Source: a virus
Reading direction: 5' to 3' (one strand)
Length of the DNA: 28,690 nt
Virus record (IMG/VR): IMGVR_UViG_3300023181_000071
Location: 1 to 28,690 of that record
Part shown: positions 12,889 to 21,341 of the stretch, piece after piece
Layout: the number at the start of each line of letters is the position of its first letter
Position numbering within the stretch: position 1 is the first letter of the stretch
Notes under the pieces: model-generated
Seen by the model: only the letters and a program-made list of their open reading frames with translations
The model's database searches: none
What the model was told of the DNA's origin: nothing
Position numbers and translations under genes: made by a program

Positions 12889-14600
12889 CGCCGGCCGAGC
12901 TGGAGGAGTGGGACGAAGCGTACGGCTTGCCGGTGCTGCGCGGCGAGATCGTCACCGGCCGGTATGTCTACCTGGCGGTGAAGCGCCACTACGAAGACCT
13001 GGTGAACGGCGGCAAGCGCGGCCTGGTGTTCGTGCCGGCGCACGGCTGGCACATCATCCAATACATCGAGCGATTCTTCGTGCACATCAAGGGGCCGCTG
13101 GCTGGCAAGCCGATCCTGCTCGATCCGTGGCAGAAATTCTGGACGGCTGTGCTGTACGGATGGCGACGCGCCAGCGATGGCGGCCGACGCTTCAATCGCG
13201 GCTACGAGGAGGTGGCGCGGAAGAATGGCAAGAGCACGTGGAAAGGACCGCAAGGCGCCTATCTGTTCTCGATGGACGGCGAGATCGGCGCCGAGGTGTA
13301 CGCGGTGGCGACCACGCGGGCGCAGGCCATGACGGTATTCAAGCCAGCCTTCGACAATATCAAGCGCTGGGTACGGCGCTCGAAAGGCGTGGCGCGTTCG
13401 TTCAAGGTGTTCGCCGGCTTGAACCAGGAGAAGGTCGAGCTGGACGACAACTCGGTGTTCGCGCCGCTGCCGGCCAACGCGGAAAACCTCGATGGCCTGA
13501 ACCCCTCGGCGATTTTGTTTGACGAGCTGCACGCCCAAAAGCACCGGGACGTGTGGGACGTGATGGAGTCGGCGCTGGGCGCGCGCTTTCATCCGCTGCT
13601 GTCGGCGATCACGACGGCCGGCTTCATCTTGGACGGGATCTGCACGGAGCAACGCGCGTATCTGATTTCCGTCCTCGAAGGCAAGCGGATGGACGACGCC
13701 TATTTCGGCTACGTCTACACGCTGGACGCGGACGACGACCCGTTCAAGGAATCGAACTGGATCAAGGCCAATCCGGGCCTGGGCAAGTCGAAAACGCTGG
13801 AGTACATGCGCGGTATGGCCCGCAAGGCTGCTGCTTTGCCCGGTGCGCGGGCCAATTTCCTGACCAAAGACCTGAATATCTGGTGCAACAGCGCCGATGG
13901 ATGGTTCGATATCAGCGTGTGGGACAAGGGCGGCAAGAAATTCGACCCCGAAATACTCAAGGGCCGCAGGTGTTTCGGCGGTCTTGACCTCGCGTCGACG
14001 CGGGATTTGACCGCCTATTCGCTGGTTTTTCCGCCCGAAGAGGACGGCGGCGACTGGTATGTGCTGGTCTGGATGTGGTGTCCGAAGGAAAAAATCGAGA
14101 CGGAGGCCGACGAAGACGCCGCGCCGTACAAGGCGTGGGAGGAGGCGGGCTGGTTGACGGGCACGCCTGGCAACGTAACCGACTACGTTCCGGTCAAAGC
14201 GCGCATCTTGCAGTCGATGCAGGACTACGACGTGCAGGAGATCGGCTTCGACCGCTGGAACGCGCTGCAGCTGGCCAACGAGTTGCTGGAGCAGGACGTG
14301 CCGCTGGTCGAGGTGCCGCAGAACACCGGCGGCATGTACCCCGGCAGCAAGCGCCTGGAGGAACTGGTCTACGGACTCAAATTGCGGCACGGAGCAAATC
14401 CAGTGCTGCGCTGGTGCGCGGTCAACACGGCGCTGCTGTTCGACTCCAACGGCAACTTCAGGCCGGACAAGAAGAAGTCGAACGCCAACGGGCGCATCGA
14501 CGGCATCGTCGCCACCGTCATGGCTCTGAGCCGCGCCGTATCAGGCACCGAGGAAAGCAACCTCGATGACTTCATTTTCAACCGGGTAATCACGCAATGA
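12747..14600 (+). CDS. terL: Terminase large subunit (Terminase_1 type)
   Basis: 617 aa motor and nuclease that packages DNA into the prohead. A basic N-terminal tail (GRPVRRPRKPRHQLTKKR) precedes GEIVTGRYVYLAVKRHYEDL. The ATPase has the Walker A variant VARKNGKST (156-164) and Walker B AILFDELHA (D259, E260). The RNase H-like nuclease has D414 (FGGLDLASTRD), D502 (EIGFDRWN) and D585 (NGRIDGIVATVMAL), as expected for metal binding. The length is slightly above the usual 550-600 aa because of the tail. The ATG at 12747 has GGAG upstream and lies inside terS; the end overlaps the portal start by ATGA. Confidence 0.92.
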   Translation: MATQTLLNNPFAGAGPQGLGGKGGAGRPVRRPRKPRHQLTKKRLAELTPAELEEWDEAYGLPVLRGEIVTGRYVYLAVKRHYEDLVNGGKRGLVFVPAHGWHIIQYIERFFVHIKGPLAGKPILLDPWQKFWTAVLYGWRRASDGGRRFNRGYEEVARKNGKSTWKGPQGAYLFSMDGEIGAEVYAVATTRAQAMTVFKPAFDNIKRWVRRSKGVARSFKVFAGLNQEKVELDDNSVFAPLPANAENLDGLNPSAILFDELHAQKHRDVWDVMESALGARFHPLLSAITTAGFILDGICTEQRAYLISVLEGKRMDDAYFGYVYTLDADDDPFKESNWIKANPGLGKSKTLEYMRGMARKAAALPGARANFLTKDLNIWCNSADGWFDISVWDKGGKKFDPEILKGRRCFGGLDLASTRDLTAYSLVFPPEEDGGDWYVLVWMWCPKEKIETEADEDAAPYKAWEEAGWLTGTPGNVTDYVPVKARILQSMQDYDVQEIGFDRWNALQLANELLEQDVPLVEVPQNTGGMYPGSKRLEELVYGLKLRHGANPVLRWCAVNTALLFDSNGNFRPDKKKSNANGRIDGIVATVMALSRAVSGTEESNLDDFIFNRVITQ

Positions 14601-15877
14601 ATCTAAAGACCAAGGCCATCGCATGGCTGAAGAAATCCATCGCCGGGGCGGTCGCGACACTGTCCTCGGGCGGCGGAGGCGGCAGCTCCTATTCCGGCAA
14701 GAGCGTCAACGTGCAATCGGCGCTGCAGCTGGCGACCGTGTGGGCGTGCGTCAGGCTCATTTCGGAAACAATCGCCACGCTGCCGCTGAGCGTCTACGAG
14801 CGTGACGCGAAGGGGCGGCGCACGGTTGTGCGGGACCATTGGCTGTACACGCTGATCCACGATCAGCCTAACGCCAACATGACCGCCGTGGAATTTTGGG
14901 AGGCGGTGATCGCGCAGCTCTGCCTATGGGGCAATTCCTACTGCCTTAAGAGCTACGCGGGCGGGCGCATCGTGTCGCTCGACCCGCTGCGGCCGGATCG
15001 CATGACGGTCAAGACCGACGAGAACGGCGCGCTGTTCTATTCGTATGTGACCACGGCCGGCGTCAAGAAGTACACCGAGGACGAGATTTTCCACGTCAAG
15101 GGTTTTGGAATCGACGGCCTGATCGGACTATCGCCCATCGCCTACGCCCGCAACAGCCTGGGCGCGGCGATGTCGGCGGACGAGGCCAGCGGCAAGGTGT
15201 TCGCCAACGGCATGCGCGCCGGTGGCGCCTTGAAGATGAAGGAAATCCTCAAGAAGGAGCAGCGCAAGGAAATTCGGGAGAGCCTGCTGGAGGATCTGGT
15301 CGGCACGGCCAACACCGGCAAGTTGATGGTGCTCGAAGGCGGCGCGGAGTACGTGCCGCTGTCGATGAACCCGGAAGACGCGCAGATGCTGGAAACGCGC
15401 GCGTTCAACATCGAAGAGATTTGCCGCTGGTATCGCGTGCCGCCTTTCATGATCGGCCATAGCGAGAAGTCCACCAGCTGGGGCACAGGTCTGGAACAGC
15501 AAATGATCGGCTTCCTGACCTTCGCGCTTCGCCCTTACCTGACGCGCATCGAGCAGGGCATCAAGAAGAGCTTGCTCAAGCCGGCGGACCGCCGCCGTTA
15601 CTTCGCCGAATTCAACCTGGAGGGGCTGATGCGCGCCGACTCGGCCGCGCGCGCGGCGCTGTACGCATCGGCCGCGCAAAACGGCTGGATGACGCGCAAC
15701 GAAATCCGGGAGTTGGAGAACCGGCCGCCGCTCGAAGGCGGCGACGAGCTCACCGTGCAAAGCAACCTCGTTCCCCTGGGGATGCTGGGCAAGGTGACAT
15801 CGGCCGCGAAGGCGGCGAAACAAGCAATTTTGAACTGGCTGGAATTGCCGGCCTTTGAGGAGAGCAATGAAACGTAA
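14597..15877 (+). CDS. Portal protein, HK97 family
   Basis: 426 aa. It forms the dodecameric ring at the capsid vertex through which DNA passes. Recognisable blocks are ATVWACVRLISETIATLPL (about 48-66), WEAVIAQLCLWGNSYC, DEIFHVKGFGIDGLIGLSPI and the C-terminal FNIEEICRWYRVPPFMIGH, all typical of Phage_portal of the HK97 group. The length is normal for the family. Translation is coupled to terL (ATGA), and the stop overlaps the protease start by 11 bp. A Gly/Ser-rich stretch (about 24-33) near the N-terminus is probably flexible. Confidence 0.92.
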   Translation: MNLKTKAIAWLKKSIAGAVATLSSGGGGGSSYSGKSVNVQSALQLATVWACVRLISETIATLPLSVYERDAKGRRTVVRDHWLYTLIHDQPNANMTAVEFWEAVIAQLCLWGNSYCLKSYAGGRIVSLDPLRPDRMTVKTDENGALFYSYVTTAGVKKYTEDEIFHVKGFGIDGLIGLSPIAYARNSLGAAMSADEASGKVFANGMRAGGALKMKEILKKEQRKEIRESLLEDLVGTANTGKLMVLEGGAEYVPLSMNPEDAQMLETRAFNIEEICRWYRVPPFMIGHSEKSTSWGTGLEQQMIGFLTFALRPYLTRIEQGIKKSLLKPADRRRYFAEFNLEGLMRADSAARAALYASAAQNGWMTRNEIRELENRPPLEGGDELTVQSNLVPLGMLGKVTSAAKAAKQAILNWLELPAFEESNET

Positions 15878-16553
15878 GAACGCGGTATTCAAAATCCGCA
15901 GCTTTGACCTCGACGTCAAGGCGGTGTCGGAATCAGGCGTGTTCACCGGCTACGGCTCGGTGTTCGGCGTGGTCGACAGCTACAACGAGGTGGTGGCGCC
16001 CGGCGCTTTCAAGGCCAGTCTGGAGGAACTGGCCGCCAGTGGCCGCGCCATTCCCATCCTGTGGCAGCACCGCACCGGGGAGCCCATCGGCGCGTGGGCA
16101 TCGCTCAAGGAGGACGCGCGCGGTCTGCTGGGCGACGGCGAGTTGTGGCTGGACGAAGCGCCGTACGCACGCCTGGCATACAAGGGCATGCAGACCAAGA
16201 CCATCACGGGCCTGTCCATCGGCTACTACGTGCGGCGCAGTAGCTACGACGAGAAGACCGGCATCCGCACGTTGCTCGAACTGGAGCTGGTGGAAATTAG
16301 CATCGTCACCACGCCGGCCAACGACGACGCGCGCGTCGAAACGATCAAGTCGCGCATCGCACGCGGCGACTTGCCCGATGTATCCGACTTTGAGGAGTTC
16401 CTGGTTGGCGCGGGCTTCTCGAAATCTCAGTCCGCGGTGATCGCAAACCGTGGGCTGAAACATCTGCACCGGCCCGACGCCGGCAACGATGAAAAGAGCG
16501 ACATCGCCGCGCTGGTACAGCAGGCGAACAAATTTTCCCTTCCTACCTTTTAA
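15867..16553 (+). CDS. Prohead protease, HK97 (S78) family
   Basis: 228 aa from ATG 15867, chosen for GAGGAG 6 nt upstream. It processes the capsid protein during head maturation. The likely triad is H68 (ILWQHRTGEPIG), S117 (TGLSIGYYV) and E143 (LELVEISIVTTPAN), in the standard order for the S78 peptidases. The N-terminal YGSVFGVVDSYNEVVAPGAF block is also typical. The C-terminal 70 residues are less conserved and may be removed on self-cleavage. The major capsid gene follows after 9 bp. Confidence 0.9.
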   Translation: MKRKNAVFKIRSFDLDVKAVSESGVFTGYGSVFGVVDSYNEVVAPGAFKASLEELAASGRAIPILWQHRTGEPIGAWASLKEDARGLLGDGELWLDEAPYARLAYKGMQTKTITGLSIGYYVRRSSYDEKTGIRTLLELELVEISIVTTPANDDARVETIKSRIARGDLPDVSDFEEFLVGAGFSKSQSAVIANRGLKHLHRPDAGNDEKSDIAALVQQANKFSLPTF

Positions 16554-16562
16554 GGACGCAAC

Positions 16563-17804
16563 ATGAACATGAATACCCAAGACCGCACGATGCAACGCAA
16601 GAACGCGGGCCAGCGCGCGGACGACCAGCTGGAACTGAAGCAGTTGACCGACTCGCTGGAGCGCCGCGACACCGAGATCAAAGGCTGGTGCGAAAAGGCG
16701 ACAGCCGAAATCAAGGACCTGGGCAAGGTGAGCGCCGAGACGACCGCCGCGCTGCTCAAGCTGTCCGAGGGCGGCGTCGAGATGCAAGACCGCCTGCTGG
16801 AAGTTGAACAAAAGCTGGCGCGTCGCGGCAATCAGGACGGCGCCATCATCAAGTCGGTCGGCACCATGTTCTCGGAGTCGGACGACTTCAAGGCGCTGCT
16901 GGCCAAGGGCGGCCGTGGCACCGCGCGCATGTCGCTCAAGGCGGTGACCAGCATCAACAGCGGGACGACCGGCACCGGCGGCGTGGGCGCCGCCATCCGT
17001 CCGGACCGGCTGGAGGGCATCAACGCGCCGCCGCAACGCGAATTCACCATCCGCGACCTGATCATGCCAGGTCGCACCGGCTCGAACTCGGTCGAGTACG
17101 TGCGCGAAAGCGGCTTCCAGAACATGGCGGCCGCCGTCGCCGAGGGCGCGCGCCGCGCGCAGTCGGACCTGAGCTTCGACCTGGTCATGGCGCCGGTGCG
17201 CACCATCGCGCACTTCTTCAAGGCGTCGCGCCAGGTGCTGGACGACATCCCGCTGCTGCAAAGCTACATCGACGGGCGCGCCCGCTATGGTCTGAAGTAT
17301 GCCGAGGAAGAAAAGCTGCTGGGCGGCGACGGCGTGGGTCAAAACATCTTGGGCCTGATCCCGCAGGCGTCGACGTTCAACGACGCGCTGCGCAAGACCG
17401 GCGACACCCGCATCGACACGCTGCGCCGCGCGATCCTGCAATGCCGCATCGCCGAGTACCGCCCGAGCGCCGTCGTATTGAATCCGGTGGACTGGGCGGA
17501 GATCGAGTTGCAGAAGGACGACACCGGCCAATACATCTGGGTCAACGTCGGCACCGGCGCCGAACCGATGTTGTGGCGCCTGCCGATCATCGACACCAAC
17601 GCCATGCCGGACGGTCATTTCATGGTCGGCGCCTACAACATGGCCGCGCAGGTGTTCGACCGCGAAGAGGCGAACGTCGAGGTGTCGACCGAGGACGGCG
17701 ACAACTTCAAAGAGGGCATGGTGACGATCCGCGCGGAGGAGCGCCTGGCGCTGGCCGTGCACCGTCCGCAATCGTTCGTCTACGGCCCATTCGCCAAACC
17801 GTAA
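16563..17804 (+). CDS. Major capsid protein, HK97 family
   Basis: 413 aa. Residues about 15-85 form a charged coiled-coil delta domain that acts as built-in scaffold. After a linker (about 110-142, with GTTGTGGVG), the HK97-fold shell domain starts near APPQREFTIRDLIMPGRTGSN and includes ESGFQNMAAAVAEGA, TIAHFFKASRQVLDDIPLL and, near the end, VTIRAEERLALAVHRPQSFV. The protease encoded just upstream probably cuts in the linker near residues 110-125; the exact site is inferred. AAGGA before the ATG gives strong initiation. It should be the most abundant head protein. Confidence 0.92.
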   Translation: MNMNTQDRTMQRKNAGQRADDQLELKQLTDSLERRDTEIKGWCEKATAEIKDLGKVSAETTAALLKLSEGGVEMQDRLLEVEQKLARRGNQDGAIIKSVGTMFSESDDFKALLAKGGRGTARMSLKAVTSINSGTTGTGGVGAAIRPDRLEGINAPPQREFTIRDLIMPGRTGSNSVEYVRESGFQNMAAAVAEGARRAQSDLSFDLVMAPVRTIAHFFKASRQVLDDIPLLQSYIDGRARYGLKYAEEEKLLGGDGVGQNILGLIPQASTFNDALRKTGDTRIDTLRRAILQCRIAEYRPSAVVLNPVDWAEIELQKDDTGQYIWVNVGTGAEPMLWRLPIIDTNAMPDGHFMVGAYNMAAQVFDREEANVEVSTEDGDNFKEGMVTIRAEERLALAVHRPQSFVYGPFAKP

Positions 17805-17821
17805 TCTCAACCTGGGAAAGG

Positions 17822-17843
17822 GCGGGCAGGGAGACTTGCCCGC
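17822..17843 (+). other. Hairpin after the capsid gene
   Basis: GCGGGCA (17822-17828) pairs with TGCCCGC (17837-17843). No T run follows, so it may stabilise the capsid message or pause transcription, not terminate it. GGGAG (17829-17833) lies in the loop. Confidence 0.55.
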
Positions 17844-17852
17844 ACAAATAAT

Positions 17853-18206
17853 ATGGATATTGAAATCACCAAGTCGCACCAATCGGCCGGCGCGTGGGTA
17901 CATCCCGGCGCCGTACAGCGTGATGTGGACGAGGCCCGCGCGCAGGATTTGTTCCGCAACGGCCTGGCCCGACCGGCCGTGGTGCTGCGCGTGCGCACCG
18001 CCGACAGCAAGCCGGCATCCACGCCGCAGAATAAAGACGCCGCAAAGCCGTCCACGAAGGCCATCACGGCGAAACGGATCGAATCCGGCTCCAACACTCA
18101 GCCGGCGGCGGTAAAGGCGACTGAGGCCGTCTTAGGCGGCGCCGAAGGCAAAGACGCCGCCGAAGGTGGCGAGCAGGAGCAGGGCGATGCCGCTGGTCAG
18201 TCTTAA
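17853..18206 (+). CDS. Hypothetical small head-region protein
   Basis: 117 aa between the capsid and connector genes. The N-terminal 50 residues look folded (ITKSHQSAGAWVHPGA, then VDEARAQDLFRNGLA). The rest is Ala/Lys/Glu/Gln-rich and probably disordered. Small proteins at this point are common in HK97-like gene orders; their roles vary and none is recognised here. The ATG has no near ribosome site; a GGGAG lies about 20 nt upstream in a hairpin loop. It overlaps the next gene by 20 bp. Confidence 0.6.
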   Translation: MDIEITKSHQSAGAWVHPGAVQRDVDEARAQDLFRNGLARPAVVLRVRTADSKPASTPQNKDAAKPSTKAITAKRIESGSNTQPAAVKATEAVLGGAEGKDAAEGGEQEQGDAAGQS

Positions 18207-18531
18207 CCTGGCGCGCAAGCATCTGCATGTAGACGATCCGGAAGACGACGAGATGGTGCTCTTCTACCTCGCCGCCGCCGAGCAAGCGGCGTGCGACTTC
18301 ATAGACCGTAACGCTTATGTGGACTCGGCGGCGCTCGATGCGGCGGTCGCGGCGGGCACTGCCGGCGAGCGGCCGATGGTGGCCAATCCCGCCATTCAGG
18401 CGGCGGTGCTGCTGATGCTGGGGCACCTATGGGAAAACCGCGAGGACAGCGTCATCGGCGTGAGCGCCGTGGAGCTGCCCAAAGGCTCGCGCACGCTGCT
18501 TAATCCTTCCCGTATCGGGATGGGGGTCTGA
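18187..18531 (+). CDS. Head-tail connector protein (gp6-like)
   Basis: 114 aa from ATG 18187, with AGGAG nearby; a longer frame from 18166 is less likely. VSLNLARKHLHVDDPEDDEMVLFYLAAAEQAACDFI (read in two halves) is the signature of Phage_connect_1/gp6-type adaptors, which form a ring under the portal. The C-terminal ending NPSRIGMGV, after a LMLGHLWENREDSVIG helix, is also typical. It sits in the usual order before the head closure gene, with a TGATG junction. Confidence 0.85.
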   Translation: MPLVSLNLARKHLHVDDPEDDEMVLFYLAAAEQAACDFIDRNAYVDSAALDAAVAAGTAGERPMVANPAIQAAVLLMLGHLWENREDSVIGVSAVELPKGSRTLLNPSRIGMGV

Positions 18532-18863
18532 TGCGCGCGGGACGACTCAAGAAGCGCATCACGTTCCAGTTGCAGCTTGCCGGCAAGGACTCGGCCGGCG
18601 GCACCGCTTACACCAGTGCAGACGTCTGCACAGTGTCGGCCGGCGTGAAAAACCTGCCGAGCGACGAGAAGCGGCAAACGACCCACGGCGGCGAGCAGCC
18701 GATAGAGAAAACGGAATTCACCATCCGCTATCGGCGCGACATCAATTCAACGATGCGCATCGTCTACAAGAGCAACATCTTCAACATCATCCATGTGAAC
18801 AACGTGAACGAGGATAACGAAAAGCTGGTGATCACGGCGCACGCCGGCAGCGAGGTGGCGTAA
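18531..18863 (+). CDS. Phage head closure / head-tail adaptor protein
   Basis: 110 aa. It begins MRAGRLKKRITFQLQLAGKD and has TEFTIRYRRDINSTMRIVYK and NIIHVNNVNEDNEKLVI, as in SPP1 gp16-like (Phage_H_T_join) proteins that seal the portal after packaging. The length is usual. Start and previous stop share TGATG; the next gene starts directly after its TAA. The third copy of the 16-bp palindrome is embedded here (18616-18631), read as SADVCT. Confidence 0.85.
   Translation: MRAGRLKKRITFQLQLAGKDSAGGTAYTSADVCTVSAGVKNLPSDEKRQTTHGGEQPIEKTEFTIRYRRDINSTMRIVYKSNIFNIIHVNNVNEDNEKLVITAHAGSEVA
18616..18631. repeat. Palindrome copy 3 (GTGCAGACGTCTGCAC)
   Basis: Perfect 16-bp palindrome inside the head closure gene, identical to copies 1 and 2. 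Confidence 0.85.
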
Positions 18864-19382
18864 ATGGCGGAAAGGATTGAGGGACTTGGCGGCCTGCGCG
18901 CCGGCTTCACCGGCTTGGCGGAGAGCATGCGCACCAAGACGTCGCGCTACATGGTCGCGGCCGGCGGCGGGGTGCTGCGCAAGGAGGCGCGCAGCCTGGC
19001 GCAGGCGCAGGGTTTGAAGCTGACCGGCGCGCTGATTAAAAACATCGTCATCAAGCGTGACCGGACACCGGACGGCCTCACGCAATACAACCTGGGGGTG
19101 CGCCGTGGTCGTGATCTCGGCAAGAAGGCCGGGAAGATGCTCGTCGTCGGCAAGAACGGGCGGGTCACCAGCGTCTACCGGGACGATCCGTTCTATTGGT
19201 GGTTCCTGGAGAAAGGCAGGAACGTTTACATGGGCCGCAACCAGCGCCGACGCAACGGGTTAAAGCGCCGCGTGTCGGCGACGCCGTTCATCGCGCCTGC
19301 GCTGGAGAACAAGCGTGCCGACGCCATCGAGGCGATGGCGACGCGCCTGGCCACCGAAATAGCGAAGGCGAACAGAGCATGA
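18864..19382 (+). CDS. HK97 gp10-like head-tail/tail completion protein
   Basis: 172 aa. IEGLGGLRAGFTGLAESM at the N-terminus and the C-terminal PFYWWFLEKGRNVYMGRN ... SATPFIAPALE block are hallmarks of HK97-gp10_like proteins: a Y/W-rich 'FLE.G' turn, then 'A.PFI.PAL'. The proteins act at the head-tail interface or in tail completion. The gene order (adaptor, gp10-like, terminator, tube) is the standard one. ATGA overlaps the next gene. It is strongly basic in the central part. Confidence 0.85.
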   Translation: MAERIEGLGGLRAGFTGLAESMRTKTSRYMVAAGGGVLRKEARSLAQAQGLKLTGALIKNIVIKRDRTPDGLTQYNLGVRRGRDLGKKAGKMLVVGKNGRVTSVYRDDPFYWWFLEKGRNVYMGRNQRRRNGLKRRVSATPFIAPALENKRADAIEAMATRLATEIAKANRA

Positions 19383-19723
19383 CGATTGAGGAAATGGTCT
19401 ATCAAGCCCTGTTGACGGTGCTGGCGAACACGCATGCCGTGGAACTGCCGACGCGACCGAGTTGGCCAGCGCTGGTGTTTGAAATCGATTCGACGCCGGA
19501 AACCGGCTGGGTGCTGGGCGGCGGTTATGACCAGCATGAAATCGTGGTATCGACGCTGTCGAAATCGAAAGCGGAAATCGCCGTCCTGCGGCGCAAGACG
19601 CTGGACGCCATCGCTGCGCTGCCCGGTTTCATGGGTGACGAGTTTGCCGGCGACGCCGAGTTCGAAGGCGACGCGGGCGTGTATGCCTATGTGCAGAACT
19701 TCCGGGTACGCACCCGGCGATAG
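19379..19723 (+). CDS. Tail terminator / tail completion protein (DUF3168-like)
   Basis: 114 aa. It starts MTIEEMVYQALLTVLANTHA and has the motif WPALVFEIDSTPETGW, followed by QHEIVVSTLSKSKAEIAVLRRKTLDAI. This layout fits gp17/DUF3168-type tail terminators that cap the tail tube and bind the head connector. Translation is coupled to the gp10-like gene by ATGA. A strong terminator follows its stop. The family call rests on pattern and position; an alternative is a lambda gpU-like protein of the same role. Confidence 0.65.
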   Translation: MTIEEMVYQALLTVLANTHAVELPTRPSWPALVFEIDSTPETGWVLGGGYDQHEIVVSTLSKSKAEIAVLRRKTLDAIAALPGFMGDEFAGDAEFEGDAGVYAYVQNFRVRTRR

Positions 19724-19741
19724 AAAAATTTTGATGAATCC

Positions 19742-19770
19742 GGCCCGCCACGTGCGGGCCATTTTTTTTT
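19742..19770 (+). terminator. Rho-independent terminator between connector and tail genes
   Basis: GGCCCGC-CACGT-GCGGGCC (19742-19760), then A and nine T. Confidence 0.88.
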
Positions 19771-19779
19771 GGGAGCAAC

Positions 19780-19995
19780 ATGAAAACGAAACAGGATGCG
19801 ATGCGCCAAGCCGAGCCGGTGCGCGCCGATGAGTTGGTAACGGCGGTGGCGCCGGCAATCACCACCGAGCCGGCGGACGTGGCCGTCACGGATGAATTCG
19901 CGGGCCACGGTGGCAGCTACGTGTTCCATCCGGCCATCGGCCTGCGCACCCGCGCGGTCGCCGATGCCGACGCGGCGGTGGAGGTGGCGCAATGA
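19780..19995 (+). CDS. Hypothetical small protein before the tail tube gene
   Basis: 71 aa, with GGGAG 5 nt before the ATG. The C-terminal part GGSYVFHPAIGLRTRA resembles a short motif of unnamed small phage proteins found just before the tail tube gene. The N-terminal part is Ala/Val/Asp-rich and probably disordered. It overlaps the tube gene by ATGA and starts right after a terminator, so its expression needs read-through or antitermination. Function unknown. Confidence 0.6.
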   Translation: MKTKQDAMRQAEPVRADELVTAVAPAITTEPADVAVTDEFAGHGGSYVFHPAIGLRTRAVADADAAVEVAQ

Positions 19996-20924
19996 GCAAG
20001 GTGATGCGCAATGCGGTGCTGCTGTTCAAGCTGCAGCCGGTAGAAAAAGTGGATGCGGCGCCGACAGGCGTGCTCAACGCGGTGATGGCGATGAACATTT
20101 CGGCGCAGCCGGTGTCGGCGGAATTCGCCAAGCGCAACAACATCAAGCCGTACTTCGGCAACATGGGGAGCGTGCTGATCGCGGTGCATAGCGAGATCAG
20201 CTTCGACATCGAGCTGGCCGGCTCCGGCACGGCCGGCACCGCGCCCGCGTTCGGCGCGCTGCTGCGGGCATGCGCGTTCGCCGAAACCATCACCGTGGGC
20301 GAGAGCGTGGTGTACACGCCGATCACGGCAAGCCAGGAATTCGCCACGCTGTATTACAACCTCGACGGCGTGCTGTTCAAGATGACCGACGCGAAGGGCT
20401 CGGTGTCGCTGGAGGTCAAGGCGAAAGGCATCCCGGTGCTGAAGTTCAAGTTCACCGGCCTCTACAGCACGCCCTCCGATGCGCAACTGCCTGTCGGCGT
20501 CGATTACGCAGGCTTCAAGGACCCGGTCGCGGTGAACGCCGCCAACACGCCTGTGGCGAAACTGCATGGCGTCAGCGGCAAGGTGGAAAGCATCAGCATC
20601 GACATGGCCAACACGCTGGTGTATCGCAACGTGATCGGCGGCGAGAGCGTCAAGATCACCGACCGCCAGCCGACCGGCTCCTATGCGATGGAGCTGGAGA
20701 GCGTCGCGACGAAGGACTGGTACACCACCATCGTCAACGGCGTTCTCGGCCCCCTGTCGGTGGTGCACGGCAAGGTTCCCGGCAACATCGTTGAAATCGC
20801 GGCGCCCAAGGTGCAACTGCTGGACCCATCGTTCAGCGAATCGGACGGCCTGGCCGTCATCAGTCCCAAGTTGGACATCCAGCCGAACATCGGCAACGAC
20901 GAGGTCGTGCTGACATTCCGCTAG
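19992..20924 (+). CDS. Major tail (tube) protein
   Basis: 310 aa. It is rich in beta-strand patterns with ISFDIELAGSGTAG (about 73-86), AFGALLRACAFAETI and VSLEVKAKGIPVLKFKFTGLY, which are seen in siphovirus tail tube proteins of the 'phage tail tube' group. Hexameric rings of it would build the tube. It is longer than lambda gpV (246 aa) and probably carries an extra outer domain. Placed between the terminator protein and chaperones, as expected. Two strong hairpins follow. Confidence 0.8.
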   Translation: MSKVMRNAVLLFKLQPVEKVDAAPTGVLNAVMAMNISAQPVSAEFAKRNNIKPYFGNMGSVLIAVHSEISFDIELAGSGTAGTAPAFGALLRACAFAETITVGESVVYTPITASQEFATLYYNLDGVLFKMTDAKGSVSLEVKAKGIPVLKFKFTGLYSTPSDAQLPVGVDYAGFKDPVAVNAANTPVAKLHGVSGKVESISIDMANTLVYRNVIGGESVKITDRQPTGSYAMELESVATKDWYTTIVNGVLGPLSVVHGKVPGNIVEIAAPKVQLLDPSFSESDGLAVISPKLDIQPNIGNDEVVLTFR

Positions 20925-20934
20925 CAATACCCCC

Positions 20935-20953
20935 GACGCCAGCACCTGGCGTC
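20935..20953 (+). other. Hairpin after the tail tube gene
   Basis: Perfect 8-bp stem GACGCCAG-CAC-CTGGCGTC without a T run; probably a message-stabilising structure upstream of the true terminator. Confidence 0.6.
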
Positions 20954-20971
20954 ACCGCATACCTATTCCAA

Positions 20972-20995
20972 AGCCCGCGCCTGCGGGCTTTTTCT
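20972..20995 (+). terminator. Rho-independent terminator after the tail tube gene
   Basis: AGCCCGC (20972-20978) pairs with GCGGGCT (20983-20989), followed by TTTTTCTATTT. Confidence 0.85.
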
Positions 20996-21014
20996 ATTTG
21001 AAAGAAGAAAAGAC

Positions 21015-21341
21015 ATGGCATTCAAACTGGCAATCGCAAAAACCTACAAGTCCAAAATCATCGTGGAGATTCTGAACGCCCACGGCAAGCATGAAAAGTC
21101 GGACTTCATGGCCGAGTTCACCCACGTGAGCATGGACGAGCTGGACGAGCTGCGCAAACTGCCGCAGAAGGAAGTGCTGCAACAAGTGCTCGTCGGCTGG
21201 AGCGGCCTGCTGGACGAAGGCAACGGCGAAGTGTTCTTCAACGAGACGAACATGGCCGCGCTGCTGGCGATCCCGCAGGCGTTCGCGGCGTTGACGGAAG
21301 CGTTCTGGGCATCGATCTTCAAGGCGAAGGAAAAAAACTAA
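21015..21341 (+). CDS. Tail assembly chaperone (gpG-like)
   Basis: 108 aa zero-frame product. It is a short alpha/beta protein with FMAEFTHVSMDELDELRKL and an FNETNMAALLAIPQAFAAL helix, in the G position between the tube and tape measure genes. It should coat the tape measure protein during tail assembly. The gene ends in the slippery run A-AAA-AAC directly before TAA (21332-21341), so a part of the ribosomes can shift to the -1 frame and make the longer product. Confidence 0.82.
   Translation: MAFKLAIAKTYKSKIIVEILNAHGKHEKSDFMAEFTHVSMDELDELRKLPQKEVLQQVLVGWSGLLDEGNGEVFFNETNMAALLAIPQAFAALTEAFWASIFKAKEKN

Noticed and set aside
12669-14390. 573-aa minus-strand frame opposite terL
   Set aside because: Shadow frame of a clear terminase gene.
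15933-17903. 656-aa minus-strand frame opposite protease and capsid genes
   Set aside because: Shadow frame; the plus-strand genes are firmly identified.
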